A stretch of 35,336 nucleotides of DNA, taken from IMG/VR virus record IMGVR_UViG_3300020185_002459, positions 1 through 35,336 of that record, one strand, 5' to 3'. The first letter of the stretch is position 1. Every line of letters starts with the position of its first letter. This DNA is from a virus. Positions 18,601 to 28,382 of the stretch are shown piece after piece. The notes under the pieces are model-generated. The model searched no databases, had not been told where the DNA came from, and worked only from the letters and a program-made list of their open reading frames with translations. Position numbers and translations under genes: made by a program.

Positions 18601-21600
18601 TCGAATATCTTCTCCTAAACAGAATCGTAGTTTAAACGACAACGCATCTGATAAACGAGATAGAATTAGCGATATGTTATCTAATGCAACTATAATTAAA
18701 ACATTTGATTTAAGCGAGACTTCAAAATTAGGAACATACATAAGACATCATGTATTTAGTGAAGATTTTAATAGCTCTCCTCTTACTGTATCTTTTGAAA
18801 AAAATGAACAAACGTTTTATAATGGAATAGATCTTGTAAAGGGAGGTTTTACCAATAAGGGTGAGTATGTTTATGATGATTATGTAGCAACTGATAAGCC
18901 ACTTATTGAAGCTAATGATTTTATTACTGATGGCTTTAAGAGGAATAGAGTTATATCAGGTGATATTATCAATTTAGAATTTATGTTTGATGATATAGAA
19001 GCTGAAGATTATTCCGTAAATAGATACTTTGGTCTTTACGTGGATGAAATTCCTTCAGGAAAGGGTAAAATAGAAAGAGTTAGTAAAGGTTTAATTAAGT
19101 TCAAGGATTTAACTTCTAACATGTACTATGACAATTTAGAAGGATCTTTGTTTGATAAAAATACGTTTGCTATACCTTCTAGTCAAATGATGAGTGACAT
19201 ACCTGTATTAGGATATGTTAAGTGTGATTCACATTATCACAATATATTAAATGGAGCTTCATGGGACGCTGAAAATTATACTTTAAAAATAAGTGATAAT
19301 AACGATTCAATAAATCGTTATGTAGGTATAAAAGACACTAACCGTACGGTCGGTCTATTAGAAAAACAGGGTATAGGATATGACTTTGTAAAAGTAAGCA
19401 TTAATGATATACCTGAAAACGGATCTAGAATAGCATTTCCAGAAATAAAACAACAATCATATTGTGTAGAATTTATTAATCATATACCGAATACTACAAT
19501 ATTTATTAATATTTCATATCCTACTGTTCAAACCATAGCTGTTTCTACAGGATCAAACACTGAAGAAGCATTGAATAATATAAAGAATGTTCTTCATCCT
19601 AATCTTTTTGATCAAAGCACAGGTGAACCAGTACTTAATAACTCTACTTATTTTATAGTTGATATAGAAAATAATGTTGCGTTTATAAAAGAACGAAACA
19701 GAGCAATTTCAAATCACGATATAAATATTACGACATCCAATCCAGCTTGTGTTGTTAAAGTTATTGAAAACTATTCACATTTTAATTTATTAGAGAATAT
19801 ATTAACGGCTGATGATTCTATACCTAAGGGTAGATTTAGCGGTTCTAGATTCTCAAACGTAGGTAATATAAACGATGTATTAATAGCTTTATCTTCTGCA
19901 ATTAAGAATAAAGATGGTTTAGGTGTTGTTAATTCTAAAGGTGTGATTTATGTATATTCTAAAAATAACATAGGATATGATAGAAGACAATTTGGCGTAT
20001 TAATAAAGAAAGATAATCCTAATGTGTTCTGTGATATAGATAATTTAGATGAATCCAACAGATTAGACATAATAGATGATATAAAAAATGATTGGAATGT
20101 CCATTATATGATTGGAGGTCATTCAGATGGTAAATCTGTTTTGATTTCTAAAGATTCATTAGGCGGAATAAAAGCAGGTGAGTATATTAATACAAAATCT
20201 ACCTCTACATATAACGAAGTCATAGATATAGTAGAAAATATAGATGATATAACAGGCGATTATTTAAAAATAGTTCTTAAAAATAGGCATAATTTAGGAA
20301 GTGGAGAATTTAAAGTCTTTTCAGAATATGAAGCAGAGATAGGCCTTTTATCTGCATATGATATGTATGATATGGGTTATGATTTTTATGATACTTCTAA
20401 TTCTGATCTTAAAGAACTTAAATATGAAACTTATGAAAATACTAATTATGTTCCAGCTAACGAAGCTATATTTAATTCAACGTCTGACGAAGAATCTATT
20501 ACAAATGCGTTAGAAGGTATCATAGAATATGATTATTATCTTACACCTGATGAATTTTTTACTAATTTAATACCGGTACTAAACCCTGAATCTCCAACGG
20601 AAGAGAGCCAACTTAAGATTTATTCAGAGTATGATAGATTGAAAGAAAATCAACTTAAAGAATTTTCTACCGAATCTAGAATAGTACCAAATATAAATAA
20701 GTGGGTATTAAAAGATACTAAAACAGTCAGGGACCAACCATATTATTTAAATGTAAACGAAGCTTTTGGTAGAACTAACTTCTCACCAGATGTCACAATA
20801 GAAGGTAGGGACGTGGCTGCATTTACGCATGAATGGTTTTATATAGCTAATAAACCAGAGTATCTAAAACATTATATGCTAAATGAAACGTTTAGTTATA
20901 TTAATTATATAAATGGATTTAAACTAGATAAGGATTTATTTAAATCAATAGATGACGATTATTTTAATAGCTTTATGGTTAGCGAAGGATTTGATGTGGT
21001 TGTAGATCCAGATGGGTTGAAAGAATATGTAGTTACTAAATCTTTAAACGTATTGTTTATCAATGATGAACCAGGAGCTTCTTTAAGTTTAGTAGTAGGT
21101 AATACCTATTTATTTAATTTAGCAGATTTAGAAAATCCTTCACTATTTAACATTAGCGAAGACACAGTTGGCACGTATGTTTACGAAGTTATAGGTGGAG
21201 TACCATATGGTAAATATACTACTATCTCGTCCGGTTTTGTACAATATTCATATGATTCTATAGAATATGGAAATATATCTATATCTAATGAAGACCTAAA
21301 CAAATTCGAGGCATTTATAAAAACTAATCGTAATATTAAATACACTATCAGTCGTAACGGTAACGAAAAAAGATTCTCTTCTACTATATTCAAAGGCCTC
21401 AAATTTACATTTAAGAATAGAAAGGAGTTTGAAGAAAATATACCTTCTAAATTTGTAAAGGACGGTTCTTTTAATAATTATAAATTTTCAACAATAGTAG
21501 ACTTTGTTACTGGACAAAATAATAATTCTATAGATTATGAGGTCATAAAAAACGATAAATTTGAATTTATTATTTTTTATATTACTATTAATTTAGATGA

Positions 21601-23383
21601 AGTATATGTTGGCAATACTTTAAATAGAAAACTAGCATATTTGCTTTCAAATCAAGTACAGTTATCCGGAGAAGAGTATATCGCAGATGACGTTAAAATA
21701 AACGGAGCATTGGATCTTAGTAATATTGATTTTAATCAATTGGGGCCATATGTTGTATCTGGTATAAATCATTTTGATGGTACTTCTCCTAATTTTATAA
21801 CTCAAATTGTTCCAGGACTGGACGGTACATTTGGACAATTAGAAATAGATTATCAAGTAGAAGATTCCAACGGAGATCCAGTGATTTATTATTTACAACC
21901 AATTAGTATATTATCTAATAGTCAAATAATAGTAGAAGGACCTCCTGTAGATGCACAAGGAGATCCTATAAATCCAATATACTTACCTCTTTCTTTACAA
22001 GAAATAGCGACATATGTATATGTTGGAGGAGGATCTAATAATCATAATGTTTTACTTTCAAATCTATCTATTAATAATATAGTTGATTTAGTTAATGAAT
22101 ACAGCCCATTGGTTAAGTATGTCACTATAACGGAAGATGGTCAAATACTAAACAATAGGTTCGCTATGACAATCGACGACGGAAAAGAAATAATTAGAAA
22201 GTCCGAGTTAATAACTAAAGCTGATACTAAAAAACCTAAAAGTTATAGGTTATTTAATGAGAATATAGGGTATGTTTTAGAAAAAGGTAATTCTTATTAT
22301 CCTTTCTTAATTAGACACTCCGGTGAATATGAATATGATCTTACCCCTGTAATTACGTTTACTGACGTATATACTCATTTTAAAGTTGATAGAAATTATG
22401 TAAAAAATGCATTTTTAGATGAGAAATTATTTAAGAATAAATTTTATAGGCATCCTTCTTCTGAATCAGATGAATTCTCTATGTTTGGGCCCCGTAACGT
22501 ACATAAAGCTGAGTCATATTATAATAAATATAATAGAACTAACGTAGCCTTTAATTTAGGTTTTATATCAGATGATGACACACACGACGCTAAATGGGGA
22601 ATGATTAAAAATCATTTTTATCATAAAGTAAATGAAGATAATTCAACAGGAGTAACTAAACTTAGTGAAAGTAGTGAATTCTTACCAAAATATCCATTAA
22701 TAGGCGAAACGGCTATTGATAAAAGAGATGTTAACGTATTTAGGTCTTCATGGGAAAAAGATTATTATAGAACATCTTTGGCTGGTGGAGAATTTATATC
22801 TGCACCTGGAACTTTATCCACTGTTGAATCAAGATCATATTTAGCTTCTACTGTTATGAAATTAAAAGAATCATACACTATTACGTTATTTGATGTTAGA
22901 AATGCTAATACTGTTGAAAATCTAAATAATATCTTAAAACTAAATTCTGATTCTAAGAAAAAAAATGTTGTTTTTTCTGAAGATAAAAATAAAATTTATG
23001 TAGATTTTTATATGTCTGATATTATAGTAGATGTACTATCAGACTCTGGAGTTGCAGATGAAATTAAAAAATATGTTTCTGCAGATATTTCATTTCAGGA
23101 TAAGACTGATTTATTAGATGATGTAAGATCATATATAGAGAATAATTTAGTAAATTTGTTTTCAGTAGATGAGGTAGAACTTTATGTTAGAAAGACGCAA
23201 AGCGAATCTACTCAAATAAACCCAGTTGAATCTTTAGATCAAATAGATAATGGTGGTTTTAAACTAGATATAAATTATACATTGGAACCTCACAGAAAAA
23301 GACCTATTAATTTTAGATTGATATATAACAAGGGTTTAGGATATTCTTATGTTATGAGACCAGTTATAAAAATAAAACAGTGA
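15611..23383 (+). CDS. Giant virion protein (2590 residues) with cysteine-containing repeat region
   Basis: The longest gene in the window. Residues 1 to about 870 hold degenerate modules with a cysteine, a YY step and a GI-x-LY-x-D/N step (AGIRLYYNSACTDE, AGISILNSDGE, NQIFIYTDSIEYAS, YGITLYKDINLS), reminiscent of adhesion-type modules in Bacteroidota proteins. I count about 18 cysteines there and only about 4 in the remaining 1720 residues. From about residue 875 (KPLLRTNPRLTGNVKL) the chain becomes a beta-rich structural protein. Residues about 1808-1890 (LSLVVGNTYLFNLADLENPS) repeat a cupredoxin-like module also found in the genes at 6071 and 26292. It is probably a tail-associated fibre or baseplate giant. 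The repeat region may contact the host; this is inference. Confidence 0.7.
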   Translation: MPNFVTKSISLYYKPHDGLGLNQGNANQLPTSVGPISYYYKLDTGNVNPNDVDCSTTYTTILNLSTTAGIEMPAPLDADGGPGGPGCSNPIYSLSQLVTAGIRLYYNSACTDEADPGKYSSNAFPAKIFDPNDAEDSIVYSYKPPSSVNFHNILFDWETYTIPAPGGGNQNVLQQLVVYPIFPVLVDFLPTLGQVRYKPYGVEPCNFLVSTSILSGVSYFPTEDVPAGSSLSEIAEAGISILNSDGETLSGFFAISSFPSNLNDVTVYKALSITISSTNWESFICTQVVAPNETVREFTVPFAEEAIAQPLNTTDYGEFIDSSLYCSSNTNKRIFYCNDSTEYASFYDLVLANETIYFSNVNLPANVIPQYWQLVDANSASYGINENSYFYFLQQELSGTTIANTWDGPGWYRVTSIVTLNSYINIDTDTDPYSCSIAGLDVNGIRTITLNYADSLSNYCNITSTNSSNSEIVCQYYNPLGAYDLTLDQIIENQIFIYTDSIEYASYYEINNLLLDSGFYGEQPGICYNFNNNIAEENGSPWKGKDMVTTSSEYSLPFVCEGTLSQISLISIGGQTVNNSLGIWNILYPEYDFSDEWCFRQKANSINYYYSLHADLNFDIHQIVQYGITLYKDINLSIPISNDSYSDDTAYYYKWLNNVDETGGNWIGLNEEGQESSAFITDYIECNLTPNSNLFPDPSFEIINQTGISNDGELLAFYVFTSCIPVNGVYSNYIVFGSHTNQVTSGHMFEFAEEIGFNSTFFSFDSTDLKYGCKKLLGRIYASSPAEAAVSMATLGYFQGNTQYVSPNTIGILSEGTVYYFNDEPYCQDCIDFANSNPYTFSSFAEESQNADPLPKFNLEENYNLHNVSKPLLRTNPRLTGNVKLVTSSVGEIYLESINANKELADSRYKRYGVSSDSSYVYDVSRFFNDNRTPYDMVYETKRTASDFSVLESYDLQFEDEYQYGVRFNKSKLYDENFRIFAPIKLDLNIPKSFVIYRISSPKQNRSLNDNASDKRDRISDMLSNATIIKTFDLSETSKLGTYIRHHVFSEDFNSSPLTVSFEKNEQTFYNGIDLVKGGFTNKGEYVYDDYVATDKPLIEANDFITDGFKRNRVISGDIINLEFMFDDIEAEDYSVNRYFGLYVDEIPSGKGKIERVSKGLIKFKDLTSNMYYDNLEGSLFDKNTFAIPSSQMMSDIPVLGYVKCDSHYHNILNGASWDAENYTLKISDNNDSINRYVGIKDTNRTVGLLEKQGIGYDFVKVSINDIPENGSRIAFPEIKQQSYCVEFINHIPNTTIFINISYPTVQTIAVSTGSNTEEALNNIKNVLHPNLFDQSTGEPVLNNSTYFIVDIENNVAFIKERNRAISNHDINITTSNPACVVKVIENYSHFNLLENILTADDSIPKGRFSGSRFSNVGNINDVLIALSSAIKNKDGLGVVNSKGVIYVYSKNNIGYDRRQFGVLIKKDNPNVFCDIDNLDESNRLDIIDDIKNDWNVHYMIGGHSDGKSVLISKDSLGGIKAGEYINTKSTSTYNEVIDIVENIDDITGDYLKIVLKNRHNLGSGEFKVFSEYEAEIGLLSAYDMYDMGYDFYDTSNSDLKELKYETYENTNYVPANEAIFNSTSDEESITNALEGIIEYDYYLTPDEFFTNLIPVLNPESPTEESQLKIYSEYDRLKENQLKEFSTESRIVPNINKWVLKDTKTVRDQPYYLNVNEAFGRTNFSPDVTIEGRDVAAFTHEWFYIANKPEYLKHYMLNETFSYINYINGFKLDKDLFKSIDDDYFNSFMVSEGFDVVVDPDGLKEYVVTKSLNVLFINDEPGASLSLVVGNTYLFNLADLENPSLFNISEDTVGTYVYEVIGGVPYGKYTTISSGFVQYSYDSIEYGNISISNEDLNKFEAFIKTNRNIKYTISRNGNEKRFSSTIFKGLKFTFKNRKEFEENIPSKFVKDGSFNNYKFSTIVDFVTGQNNNSIDYEVIKNDKFEFIIFYITINLDEVYVGNTLNRKLAYLLSNQVQLSGEEYIADDVKINGALDLSNIDFNQLGPYVVSGINHFDGTSPNFITQIVPGLDGTFGQLEIDYQVEDSNGDPVIYYLQPISILSNSQIIVEGPPVDAQGDPINPIYLPLSLQEIATYVYVGGGSNNHNVLLSNLSINNIVDLVNEYSPLVKYVTITEDGQILNNRFAMTIDDGKEIIRKSELITKADTKKPKSYRLFNENIGYVLEKGNSYYPFLIRHSGEYEYDLTPVITFTDVYTHFKVDRNYVKNAFLDEKLFKNKFYRHPSSESDEFSMFGPRNVHKAESYYNKYNRTNVAFNLGFISDDDTHDAKWGMIKNHFYHKVNEDNSTGVTKLSESSEFLPKYPLIGETAIDKRDVNVFRSSWEKDYYRTSLAGGEFISAPGTLSTVESRSYLASTVMKLKESYTITLFDVRNANTVENLNNILKLNSDSKKKNVVFSEDKNKIYVDFYMSDIIVDVLSDSGVADEIKKYVSADISFQDKTDLLDDVRSYIENNLVNLFSVDEVELYVRKTQSESTQINPVESLDQIDNGGFKLDINYTLEPHRKRPINFRLIYNKGLGYSYVMRPVIKIKQ

Positions 23384-23384
23384 A

Positions 23385-25451
23385 ATGCCTATAAATTTAA
23401 AGGAAATATTAGTAAACGATACTAATCAAATTAGGATAGACAAGATTAACTATAATTTTGATCAAATTATAGCATTGGGCGGTCAAAAGGGACCAATTGG
23501 GGTTCAAGGTGTTATAGGACCTGCTGGACCAACTGGTGCACAAGGAGTTCAAGGACCTATCGGGCCTTCGGGTTCTAATGGTGCAGATGGACAGGCCGCG
23601 CCTGGACAATGGACTGCTATTGATCACGCAACAGTAACTGGAGAAGTTAACGATTATGATGTTAAAATAATTAAGCCTAACTTGTTTGGTAAAGATCAGC
23701 CTACTTCTGTGTATATAGGAGATCCTGTATTTAATGATGCTACACCCACTGATGGTGACGATACAACTAGAGCTTCGTTAGTTGTAGGTAAAAGTGACCC
23801 ATTCGAAAATAACATTAAGCTTACCACCGACGGTAGTCCACATACACTAGTTATAAGAGGTGATGAAAACACTATATATGGAGTAATTTATCATATACAA
23901 AAAGGAGACATAACAGATTCTTTGCGTACTAAACTAGAAGTTAGTTTTGATGATGTTGATATAAACGCTACTTCAAATGATAATGCAAGTGGAATAATAA
24001 CAATGTCTTCTAAGAAAACGTTAATCGTTGCTCCAGATTTAGGTTTTAATACAAATGTTGGGACAAAGTCTTATTTTAACGATAGAGTAGAAGTTATAGA
24101 AGCTGATTTATTAGTAAATGGTTCTGGATTTACTAGAATTTCTAGAGGAACTACAGATGATAAAGATAATATAGCCGAGTCAGATTTATCAGGAGGTAAT
24201 ATAAGATATAATTCTACTACAAATCAATACGAAGTATATTATGAAAATACAGCAGACGGCTCAAAATGGTTAGATCTTAGAAGGATTACAGACGCAGATG
24301 AAGATACTTATATCTCTTTACCGCTGAATAATGATAATGATTCAATCGAATTTGTTTCCAAAGATATTAGATTTTTAAGAATAGGAGGTGATCAACTTTC
24401 TTTAAAGGCACAATCGGATGCTAGTACAACAGTACCTACTATTGAAGCTGATAAAACTATTTTTACTAAAGAAAATTTACATATCATAGGAGATGGTAAA
24501 GGTCTTTCATTTAAAGAAGGGCCTGCGGTTACTAATGCTACTAGTAGCACTGGAGGATCTGCTATTAATTTTGACACTCCTATCTCTGATAGAACAATGA
24601 GTGACTTCTTTTATAGAGCTCCTGGATTTTTTGAATTAGAGAATGTTGTAGAACCTGGTGATATTTTAACGGATAATGTTAATGATCAAACCCAATTTCC
24701 AGGTATTACATCAGACGATGATCCTATTCTAACTAATGAAATTTTTATGTATAATATTGATGACATTTCTGGTTTAGTAGAAGGAGGAGATGAAACGTCT
24801 GGATTACAGCTAGCTGCTTCAGCCGCAGATGAAGGTGCGGTATCTAGTGACCCTGCTGGCAGACTAATAACCGTAATAAATAGATCATCTGAAGTTTCTT
24901 ATCAAAAAGTAGGAAATATGGTTCATGTAAATGTTAGGTTAGTTTGGAAACCTTTTATATTTAACGACCAGACAGACGGTAGTAATTACGATCCTTATCC
25001 TGGTACTTATTTCCAAACTACATTTGGCGTTTCCGAAGACCAGTCAAAATATTGGAATGATTCCAATATACAAGATGCTCCTATTTATTTAAATATACCC
25101 GAAATGTATAGAAGATTACCTTCCGCTAATAGCGAAGCCATCAGCGATTTTTTACATGCTGGATTAGATTTATCTAATATTTCAGGCGCTACTGATCGAC
25201 AAACTAAAATTAGTCTTAAAAAGGGTAATGGATATTGTCAAATATTAAGTAGACCTATTACGGGTGGAGGTACTGCAATAAAAGTAAGTGATGTTGCAGA
25301 TAATACGCCTGATGTTGGAAATTGGATATATTCTAATTTTAATTTTACTTATTTATGTGAAGATAAAAAAACTTGGCAAGCTAATATTCCATTTAATGAA
25401 AACGCGTCATCTGGCGGCGGTATAATTCCTGGAGGGTTAATTAGAGAATAA
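23385..25451 (+). CDS. Collagen-like tail fibre protein
   Basis: A 688-residue protein. Residues 33-71 are 13 consecutive Gly-X-Y triplets (GQKGPIGVQGVIGPAGPTG and on), a collagen-like triple-helix stretch common in phage fibres. It is preceded by a short N-terminal attachment segment (LKEILVNDTNQIRIDKINYN) similar to the start of the 189-residue protein at 9357. The long C-terminal part is beta-rich. Near the end (about 500-640) the chain has patterns like a distal fibre head (VGNMVHVNVRLVWKPF and YLNIPEMYRRLPS). It is a likely receptor-binding or accessory fibre. The ATG lies one base after the previous stop. No separate chaperone gene is seen. Confidence 0.75.
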   Translation: MPINLKEILVNDTNQIRIDKINYNFDQIIALGGQKGPIGVQGVIGPAGPTGAQGVQGPIGPSGSNGADGQAAPGQWTAIDHATVTGEVNDYDVKIIKPNLFGKDQPTSVYIGDPVFNDATPTDGDDTTRASLVVGKSDPFENNIKLTTDGSPHTLVIRGDENTIYGVIYHIQKGDITDSLRTKLEVSFDDVDINATSNDNASGIITMSSKKTLIVAPDLGFNTNVGTKSYFNDRVEVIEADLLVNGSGFTRISRGTTDDKDNIAESDLSGGNIRYNSTTNQYEVYYENTADGSKWLDLRRITDADEDTYISLPLNNDNDSIEFVSKDIRFLRIGGDQLSLKAQSDASTTVPTIEADKTIFTKENLHIIGDGKGLSFKEGPAVTNATSSTGGSAINFDTPISDRTMSDFFYRAPGFFELENVVEPGDILTDNVNDQTQFPGITSDDDPILTNEIFMYNIDDISGLVEGGDETSGLQLAASAADEGAVSSDPAGRLITVINRSSEVSYQKVGNMVHVNVRLVWKPFIFNDQTDGSNYDPYPGTYFQTTFGVSEDQSKYWNDSNIQDAPIYLNIPEMYRRLPSANSEAISDFLHAGLDLSNISGATDRQTKISLKKGNGYCQILSRPITGGGTAIKVSDVADNTPDVGNWIYSNFNFTYLCEDKKTWQANIPFNENASSGGGIIPGGLIRE

Positions 25452-25485
25452 ATACTACAAATATAATAGATATTTTAAATAACTA

Positions 25486-26292
25486 ATGAATAAAAAAAAG
25501 GACAAATATGGTTTATTGGCTATATTAGCTCTTATTGTAATGTTAATGTTACAGTGTAATTCATCTCGTCGTTTAAAAAGAGATCTTCAACTTGAAAAAG
25601 AAAAGGTAGAAAGAGAAATTAATAACAGACAGGCTTCTGAAGATAGTTTAAGAACTATTAAATTTGATAATGGTACTTTAGTATCTACTGTAAGATCATA
25701 TGAGTTTGATATTAGAAACTTAAAAGAAGTCGAACGTGAGCTTCTTAAAAAGTATGAAGATCTGACTACTAACTATAAGAAATTAAGGGGTATTAACTCT
25801 ATTCTAAAGGCTGATTTAGATTTAACCGAAGATTTATTGGCAAGATCAGAAGCTAAACAACTTAACGATACTACATTTGAAGTTAGTTTTGCTAAATATA
25901 ATTTATATAGTGAAGGTAACTCAAGGTTTATATCAGGTAAAAATACTCTATTTATAGGAGAAGGTAAACCTAAAGTCACTGATACCGAAATCAATTTAGA
26001 TCAAACTATTAGATTGCGGGCAATATTAGATGATATAGATGGAGAAGGTCCAAGTTTACTTATTTCTACAGAATATCCAGGTATTACAATATCAGATATA
26101 GAAAATATAAACCTAATAAATTCAAAATTAAGAGCTAAAGAAATAGATAGTTATGTATCTAATAGCGGATCTTTAGGATTTGGATTAGGTTTAGGATATG
26201 GCTTAAATTATATAGGCGAAGGAACTTTTAGAGCTGGACCAACTCTAAGTGTAGGTATGTATTGGACACCAAAAAAATTAAGACTAAAGTAA
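25486..26292 (+). CDS. Membrane-anchored coiled-coil protein, putative spanin-like lysis protein
   Basis: A 268-residue protein. A lysine-rich start is followed by a hydrophobic segment at residues 9-23 (GLLAILALIVMLMLQ) and then a cysteine at 24 that could be lipidated, although Q before C is not a standard lipobox. Residues about 30-125 are a charged coiled coil. The C-terminus (LGFGLGLGYGLNYIGEG, then GPTLSVGMYW) is a small glycine-rich beta motif. This architecture (inner-membrane anchor, periplasmic coiled coil, C-terminal beta tip) is seen in Rz-like proteins of Bacteroidota phages and suggests a spanin that disrupts the outer membrane at lysis. No endolysin or holin is recognisable nearby, so a structural or transport role remains possible. 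The stop overlaps the next start as TAATG. Confidence 0.5.
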   Translation: MNKKKDKYGLLAILALIVMLMLQCNSSRRLKRDLQLEKEKVEREINNRQASEDSLRTIKFDNGTLVSTVRSYEFDIRNLKEVERELLKKYEDLTTNYKKLRGINSILKADLDLTEDLLARSEAKQLNDTTFEVSFAKYNLYSEGNSRFISGKNTLFIGEGKPKVTDTEINLDQTIRLRAILDDIDGEGPSLLISTEYPGITISDIENINLINSKLRAKEIDSYVSNSGSLGFGLGLGYGLNYIGEGTFRAGPTLSVGMYWTPKKLRLK

Positions 26293-28382
26293 TGGCTCAA
26301 TCTTCTAGATATTTTAGAATAGATGACGATGTATTGTTAGAGTTTATCTACCACGATCAAAGTAACCCCTCTGATTATGAGATAGAAGTTGATGATAATG
26401 GTAGTGAAATCAAAAAACTAACTGTAAACCCAAACGACCAATATGGAGAACATATTAATCATTTAATATGTGAATTAGGTAGCGATGTTGTTAACTTTGA
26501 TGTTACTATTACAGGCTCATATCTTTCAGTTGAAAACTTTGCAGGTAGAACATTATTATTAGAAGCTGGCAAAACATATAAGTTTAATCTTTCTAATTTA
26601 CCAGATCCTTCTCTATTTACCATTGATTCTAACTTTGGAACATATAGTTTAAGTACTGTAGGTATTGGTACATTTATTCCAACTATATATGGCACTATAA
26701 ATTATTCATATCAAGATTTAATAGGCGGAAAAATAGTAATAGCAGATAAGGCCAATCCCTTATTTTCAACACCAGATGAAGATACTGGAAATGATATTAA
26801 TCACCTAATAGGTAGATTTCATGCTATACCACACGTGGACGATTCTGTTAAGTATGCTCTTTTAGGATATGACGTTACTGGCTTATATGATCAACCGTTA
26901 AATTATATTAATTCTTATTCAGGCTGGAGCGGATCCAATGAGGCTGATTTATTATCTTCACAAACATATGCAACTGCTGAAATTAATAAAATTAAATATG
27001 ATTCTATTAGGTTACATTTAAGATCTGGTTTTTCTTTTGCATCTAGAGGTTATGAAGGTTTCTTATTCGAAGTTAAGACAGAACGAGATAATGGTATTAA
27101 AAACTACCTAACTCAATTGGTTTATTTAAATCAAAGTAACTATGAAGTTTCTAATCCTAAGCCTTTCCTTTTAGGTGAAACGTTATTTACCAAGTTTGTA
27201 AATTTAAAAGTACCGACTTTAGTAGATCAAAATTATGAGTTTGAAGATTTCTTCTATGGAAGCGGTACAGTTGATAATCCTTCTAACCAAACTTCTAACT
27301 TAAGTGCAACTTCTAATTATGAAATTAGTTTTAAACTTATAGATAGATTAGAGAATATAGACGACTATAATTATTTTTATGTAGCTGAGACTAATACGTT
27401 TAGTATTAGTAGAGAAGACGAATATACTGATTTTACAGTAGTTGTAGAAGAAGCAGAAGATGGAGATTATTTTAAGATATACGGAGAAAAAGACAATAAT
27501 GCTGCTGCATTTGAAGCTTATATTTTAAATAGAATAAATACTTCGTCTGACGATATTATAGTTTCATATGATGTAGAAGTGTATGAACAGGTCGGTGTTT
27601 CTCAAATTAAAACATACGATACTACGTTTACTCAAGTTTTTGATTTTGATACTCCTATCTGGTTTAGGCCTGTTATTGTTAATGGTAATGTAGCTGTTAA
27701 CTTTTCAATAGACGTTGTTATGAAAATTATCAACGAGACTGATAACACTCAAATAGTAAAAAGAGCTAGTTTAACATTTGACAGAGCTGCTAAATATGCA
27801 AAGCGAATGCAAAGTGTTAATATAAACTCAGCTACTAAATTAACAGAAGTATATAATACTTTACCTAATTTATCAGCTAATAGAGCAGTTAGGGGATTAA
27901 TCAATAATTCTTTACCTAAATCAACTAGATATGTACCTACGTTTATAGAAACTTCTAATATAGTAGTAGCAAATGTACCCGTGTCAATTACGAGTAATAA
28001 TAATACTGAATTGCCACCAGATGAAGTAGAAGATTTAGAAACTCCTAAGTATGAAGCAAGTGGAGACGCTAAAATATATGTTCCTCCTTTTACAACATAT
28101 TTTAAATTTTATGTAGCTAAACAAAATGGAGACGAACTAGATCAAGTGTCTTTAACTGGATCTGACGACATTGTATTATCATTCGAAGACGGAGGTTCTA
28201 AAAAGATCTTTAATCATCAAAGAAGTAAAGATATAGATTTAGGTAAAGGTGAAGTGTTGTTTAAAATAGATTCAGCTAATGCTATTTCTATTAGAGGTAT
28301 GCAAAATAAGCAATTTTACATTTCGTCTAAGAGTGGTTCCGATGATACTGTTATTGCTCACGGAAAATTTACTATTGAATAA
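26292..28382 (+). CDS. Virion structural protein with cupredoxin-like module
   Basis: A 696-residue protein. I start it at ATG 26292, overlapping the previous stop as TAATG; the in-frame ATG at 26262 would add ten residues inside the upstream gene. Residues about 68-152 (LLLEAGKTYKFNLSNLPDPS, then GTINYSYQDLIGGKIVI) closely parallel a segment of the 2590-residue protein. The rest is beta-rich, with a middle part (YDSIRLHLRSGFSFASRGYE) that recalls baseplate proteins. It lies between the spanin-like gene and a tail-tube-like gene and its stop overlaps the latter's start as TAATG. I would place it in the baseplate or tail, without a firm T4 counterpart. Confidence 0.6.
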   Translation: MAQSSRYFRIDDDVLLEFIYHDQSNPSDYEIEVDDNGSEIKKLTVNPNDQYGEHINHLICELGSDVVNFDVTITGSYLSVENFAGRTLLLEAGKTYKFNLSNLPDPSLFTIDSNFGTYSLSTVGIGTFIPTIYGTINYSYQDLIGGKIVIADKANPLFSTPDEDTGNDINHLIGRFHAIPHVDDSVKYALLGYDVTGLYDQPLNYINSYSGWSGSNEADLLSSQTYATAEINKIKYDSIRLHLRSGFSFASRGYEGFLFEVKTERDNGIKNYLTQLVYLNQSNYEVSNPKPFLLGETLFTKFVNLKVPTLVDQNYEFEDFFYGSGTVDNPSNQTSNLSATSNYEISFKLIDRLENIDDYNYFYVAETNTFSISREDEYTDFTVVVEEAEDGDYFKIYGEKDNNAAAFEAYILNRINTSSDDIIVSYDVEVYEQVGVSQIKTYDTTFTQVFDFDTPIWFRPVIVNGNVAVNFSIDVVMKIINETDNTQIVKRASLTFDRAAKYAKRMQSVNINSATKLTEVYNTLPNLSANRAVRGLINNSLPKSTRYVPTFIETSNIVVANVPVSITSNNNTELPPDEVEDLETPKYEASGDAKIYVPPFTTYFKFYVAKQNGDELDQVSLTGSDDIVLSFEDGGSKKIFNHQRSKDIDLGKGEVLFKIDSANAISIRGMQNKQFYISSKSGSDDTVIAHGKFTIE

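Noticed and set aside
25555-25575. Clear lipoprotein signal in the spanin-like protein
   Set aside because: The cysteine is preceded by Q rather than a small residue, so a standard lipobox is not met. A plain membrane anchor is equally possible.
26262-26291. Upstream in-frame ATG for the 696-residue protein
   Set aside because: It lies inside the spanin-like gene. ATG 26292 with a TAATG overlap is preferred.
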